The notes below the pieces were generated by a model. That model was not told the DNA's origin, searched no databases, and saw nothing but the letters and a program-made list of their open reading frames with translations. Below, one piece after another: positions 62,428 to 64,000 of a stretch of 64,000 bases of DNA. This DNA comes from Nemophila menziesii. Lineage: Eukaryota > Streptophyta > Magnoliopsida > Boraginales > Hydrophyllaceae. The stretch spans positions 186,001-250,000 of the forward strand of contig JARWIR010000094.1 in the NCBI GenBank assembly GCA_029959085.1, written 5' to 3'. Position numbers and translations under genes: made by a program. Numbering within the stretch: the stretch's first letter is position 1; every line of letters begins with the position of its first letter.

Positions 62428-64000
62428 AATTATTATATTGATATTTTAGTTAGATATTCATGGCTACCAGTCGTTTAATATGGAAAAAAATTTACAAAAA
62501 AATTAAAGCTGGACATATTTCTAGCAAAAATTTATAGTCCTTTACATTTGCCTGTTGTAATTGTTCCTAATTTTTCAACTATTATGTTAAAGTTCTGTAT
62601 TTCAAGTTTGTGATAAGTTTGTCCTTTATTTGTTTTTTCATTATATTATACGTGTCATCCTCTTATGACAGAACAGGAGGACTGTATAGTTATTTATTAA
62701 AATAAATAATCACATAAAATTAACATTAATAATGTAAATGCAAATAAAAAAAGATTTTACATTGTAAGAAAATCGTAAAATGAGTGAGTAAAGTGTTTCA
62801 TTTACAAGATAAAGGGCTAAGTGTTAAAAAGTGAATCTTTGCTTCAAGCCAATCTCTTTTTCTTTCCTTGCGTAATTAGGGTAGTTTAGGGGACCATGGC
62901 CTACCCGAGTTTTGATATTTCATTTTGAAACCTAAAGTTTAATTTTATAAAAAACAATTTATGATATCTTGGTTTTCAGTTCATTCACTTGGTCCCCCAT
63001 GTTTTTATTTCTGATATATATTTATTTGATCAAAAATATTTTAAATTCTAATAATTTTTCATTCTCTCTCATATCTCTAACCTCCCCTTTCTCGCACGTG
63101 AAAACCAGATCTTGCCATGAGCTTCTGTGAGAAGATAGCATAATACTGGTTTCAAACACAAGGTATATTTGATTACAAACTTTATTATCCCATTTCTATA
63201 TAACTTATGCTGATGATACGTATTGTTTAGTCAAATGTGCGAGCTTATTATCAAACTTTTCTTGATGATAAAACTCAAATATCATATGATAAGAAGATCA
63301 AGTGTTATGGTCCATTGCTAAAAGACAAGGAAGTGATATTATGAATACGTAGGGCATCAGATTCTAATTCAAGAGATTCGGTGGGATGTAGACGATTTTG
63401 GAAGTGACGTGATGAAGGATTTAGAGAACAACTTTCTTGGGAGGCTCCTGGAATGTTAATAGAAGAAGAAACAAGAATATGAGGACAGTGCATACAAAAT
63501 ACCGCATCTTGGCTTTAGAAAATTATTGAGTTGGTTTGTTTTGTCAATTTTTGAACTCCTAGTTTAATTTTTTAGTTGCTTTGTTTTGTCAATTTTTGTA
63601 CTGCTAATTTTTGTAATGCTAGTCTTTTCTAATAATCATTAGTATTTTTGTAATAATTAGTAGTAATTTCAATTCAATTTCTTTTCTTTTTGTTATTTCC
63701 CTTATTTGAACGTAGTCGCAAAGCAAAATTCCAAAAACTCAATGAATTTTCTCGATACTCGGAAAAGTTATTGTACGTACTAAGCATACAATCATACTCA
63801 GTACGAGGATACTCAGTCTAGTAACTCAATAAAAAAATTTAAACACTTAGTAACTTTTTCCGTTACTGAGCACTTTTTCCTATACTCAGTATCTTTTTCC
63901 ATACTCAATACTCCATACCAGTATCGTTTTTCACACTCGGAACGCCATACTCAGAACTTTTTCAGGCGGTGGTCGGCGATGGTTGGTGGTTGTGGTCGGT

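Larger units (their letters stand above)
1..64000 (+). repeat. Head-to-tail macrosatellite array, 16 main units and 5 mini-units
   Basis: The anchor CGCCTAGGGTGTGATAAAA recurs at 1, 1966, 5858, 6376, 10354, 10872, 14945, 19024, 23110, 27184, 31074, 35163, 35681, 39567, 43650, 44168, 48242, 52327, 52845, 56919 and 60987, always on the plus strand. Sequence between anchors is colinear and differs by scattered substitutions and a few discrete indels. Nothing in the window lies outside the array, and the last unit is cut by the window end, so the true array exceeds 64 kb. The unit start is arbitrary. Seen directly; the satellite label is an inference from the arrangement. Confidence 0.97.
60987..64000 (+). 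repeat. Unit U16, S type, cut by the window end
   Basis: It shares AACGCTAG, AATGGATGAGGG and GGCCTACCCGAG with U12 and U14 but lacks their MITE: the empty site reads ATAAATATATTAAGC near 61425. The sequence ends in the GGT-rich block, so the MITE region and tail lie beyond the window. Confidence 0.93.

Noticed and set aside
1..64000. LTR retrotransposon array or solo LTRs
   Set aside because: I saw no primer-binding site such as TGGTATCAGAGC, no polypurine tract beside a TG...CA terminus, no 5-bp target duplications and no gag or pol coding.
1..64000. Tandem Helitrons
   Set aside because: ATTCTCTATATAG near unit ends looks faintly Helitron-like, but no CTRR end with a preceding GC-rich hairpin lies at a consistent place.
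1..64000. Ribosomal RNA gene intergenic spacer or 5S array
   Set aside because: No rRNA coding sequence occurs in any unit. TATATAG near unit ends lacks the GGG expected of a plant Pol I start.
1..64000. CRISPR array or bacterial operon
   Set aside because: Repeats are kilobases long with no spacers; no bacterial gene density or ribosome-binding pattern.
1..64000. Assembly artefact creating the whole array
   Set aside because: Units carry many private variants and distinct indel combinations, so most copies are real. Only the 8677-bp near-identical pair remains open to doubt.

Overview
This 64-kb window is one uninterrupted tandem array of a large AT-rich plant-type repeat (macrosatellite-like). 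I see no conventional protein-coding gene, rRNA, tRNA or CRISPR array. Taking the anchor CGCCTAGGGTGTGATAAAAA as an arbitrary unit start, the window divides exactly into 16 main units (U1-U16; U16 is cut by the window end) and five 518-bp mini-units (m1-m5). The array runs past both edges. A plant (probably dicot) host is suggested by the TATA box with upstream telo-box, the plant-style hAT and Mutator-type MITEs, the extreme AT-richness and the lack of dense coding. The species cannot be named from this sequence.

Layout: U1 1-1965 (2-kb internal deletion); U2 1966-5857; m1; U3 6376-10353; m2; U4-U7 10872-27183; U8 27184-31073; U9 31074-35162; m3; U10 35681-39566; U11 39567-43649; m4; U12 44168-48241; U13 48242-52326; m5; U14 52845-56918; U15 56919-60986; U16 60987-64000. 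Main units are of two types: long (L, about 4.07-4.09 kb) and short (S, lacking a 191-bp segment). From U8 onward they alternate S-L-(mini), giving a higher-order repeat of about 8.5-8.7 kb. U12-m5 and its downstream copy repeat at a period of exactly 8677 bp with only three substitutions noticed.

Map of a full unit (offsets from unit start): 1-160, a block kept in the minis; 160-770, AT-rich with nothing recognisable; about 770-800, telo-box and TATA box; about 860-955, a small ATG ORF with a hydrophobic leader; about 1130-1445, a 104-codon open frame just after a splice-acceptor-like TTTCAG; about 1900-2210, a GGGGACCA/TGGTCCCC inverted repeat and the 191-bp L-only segment; about 2500-2710, a decayed coding-like stretch on the plus strand; about 2750-2840, a 45-bp tandem duplication; about 2975-3320, a TACTC-rich block, then a GGT-rich block and a purine-rich tract; about 3640-3840, a 204-bp hAT-like MITE; then an AT-rich tail.

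The interest lies in array evolution. Deletion derivatives have microhomology junctions, a Mutator-type MITE with a perfect 9-bp target-site duplication dates the last large duplication, and sequence patches are shuffled between units by unequal exchange or gene conversion. Whether the promoter-like block in every unit is transcribed (long non-coding RNA or siRNA source) cannot be decided from sequence alone.
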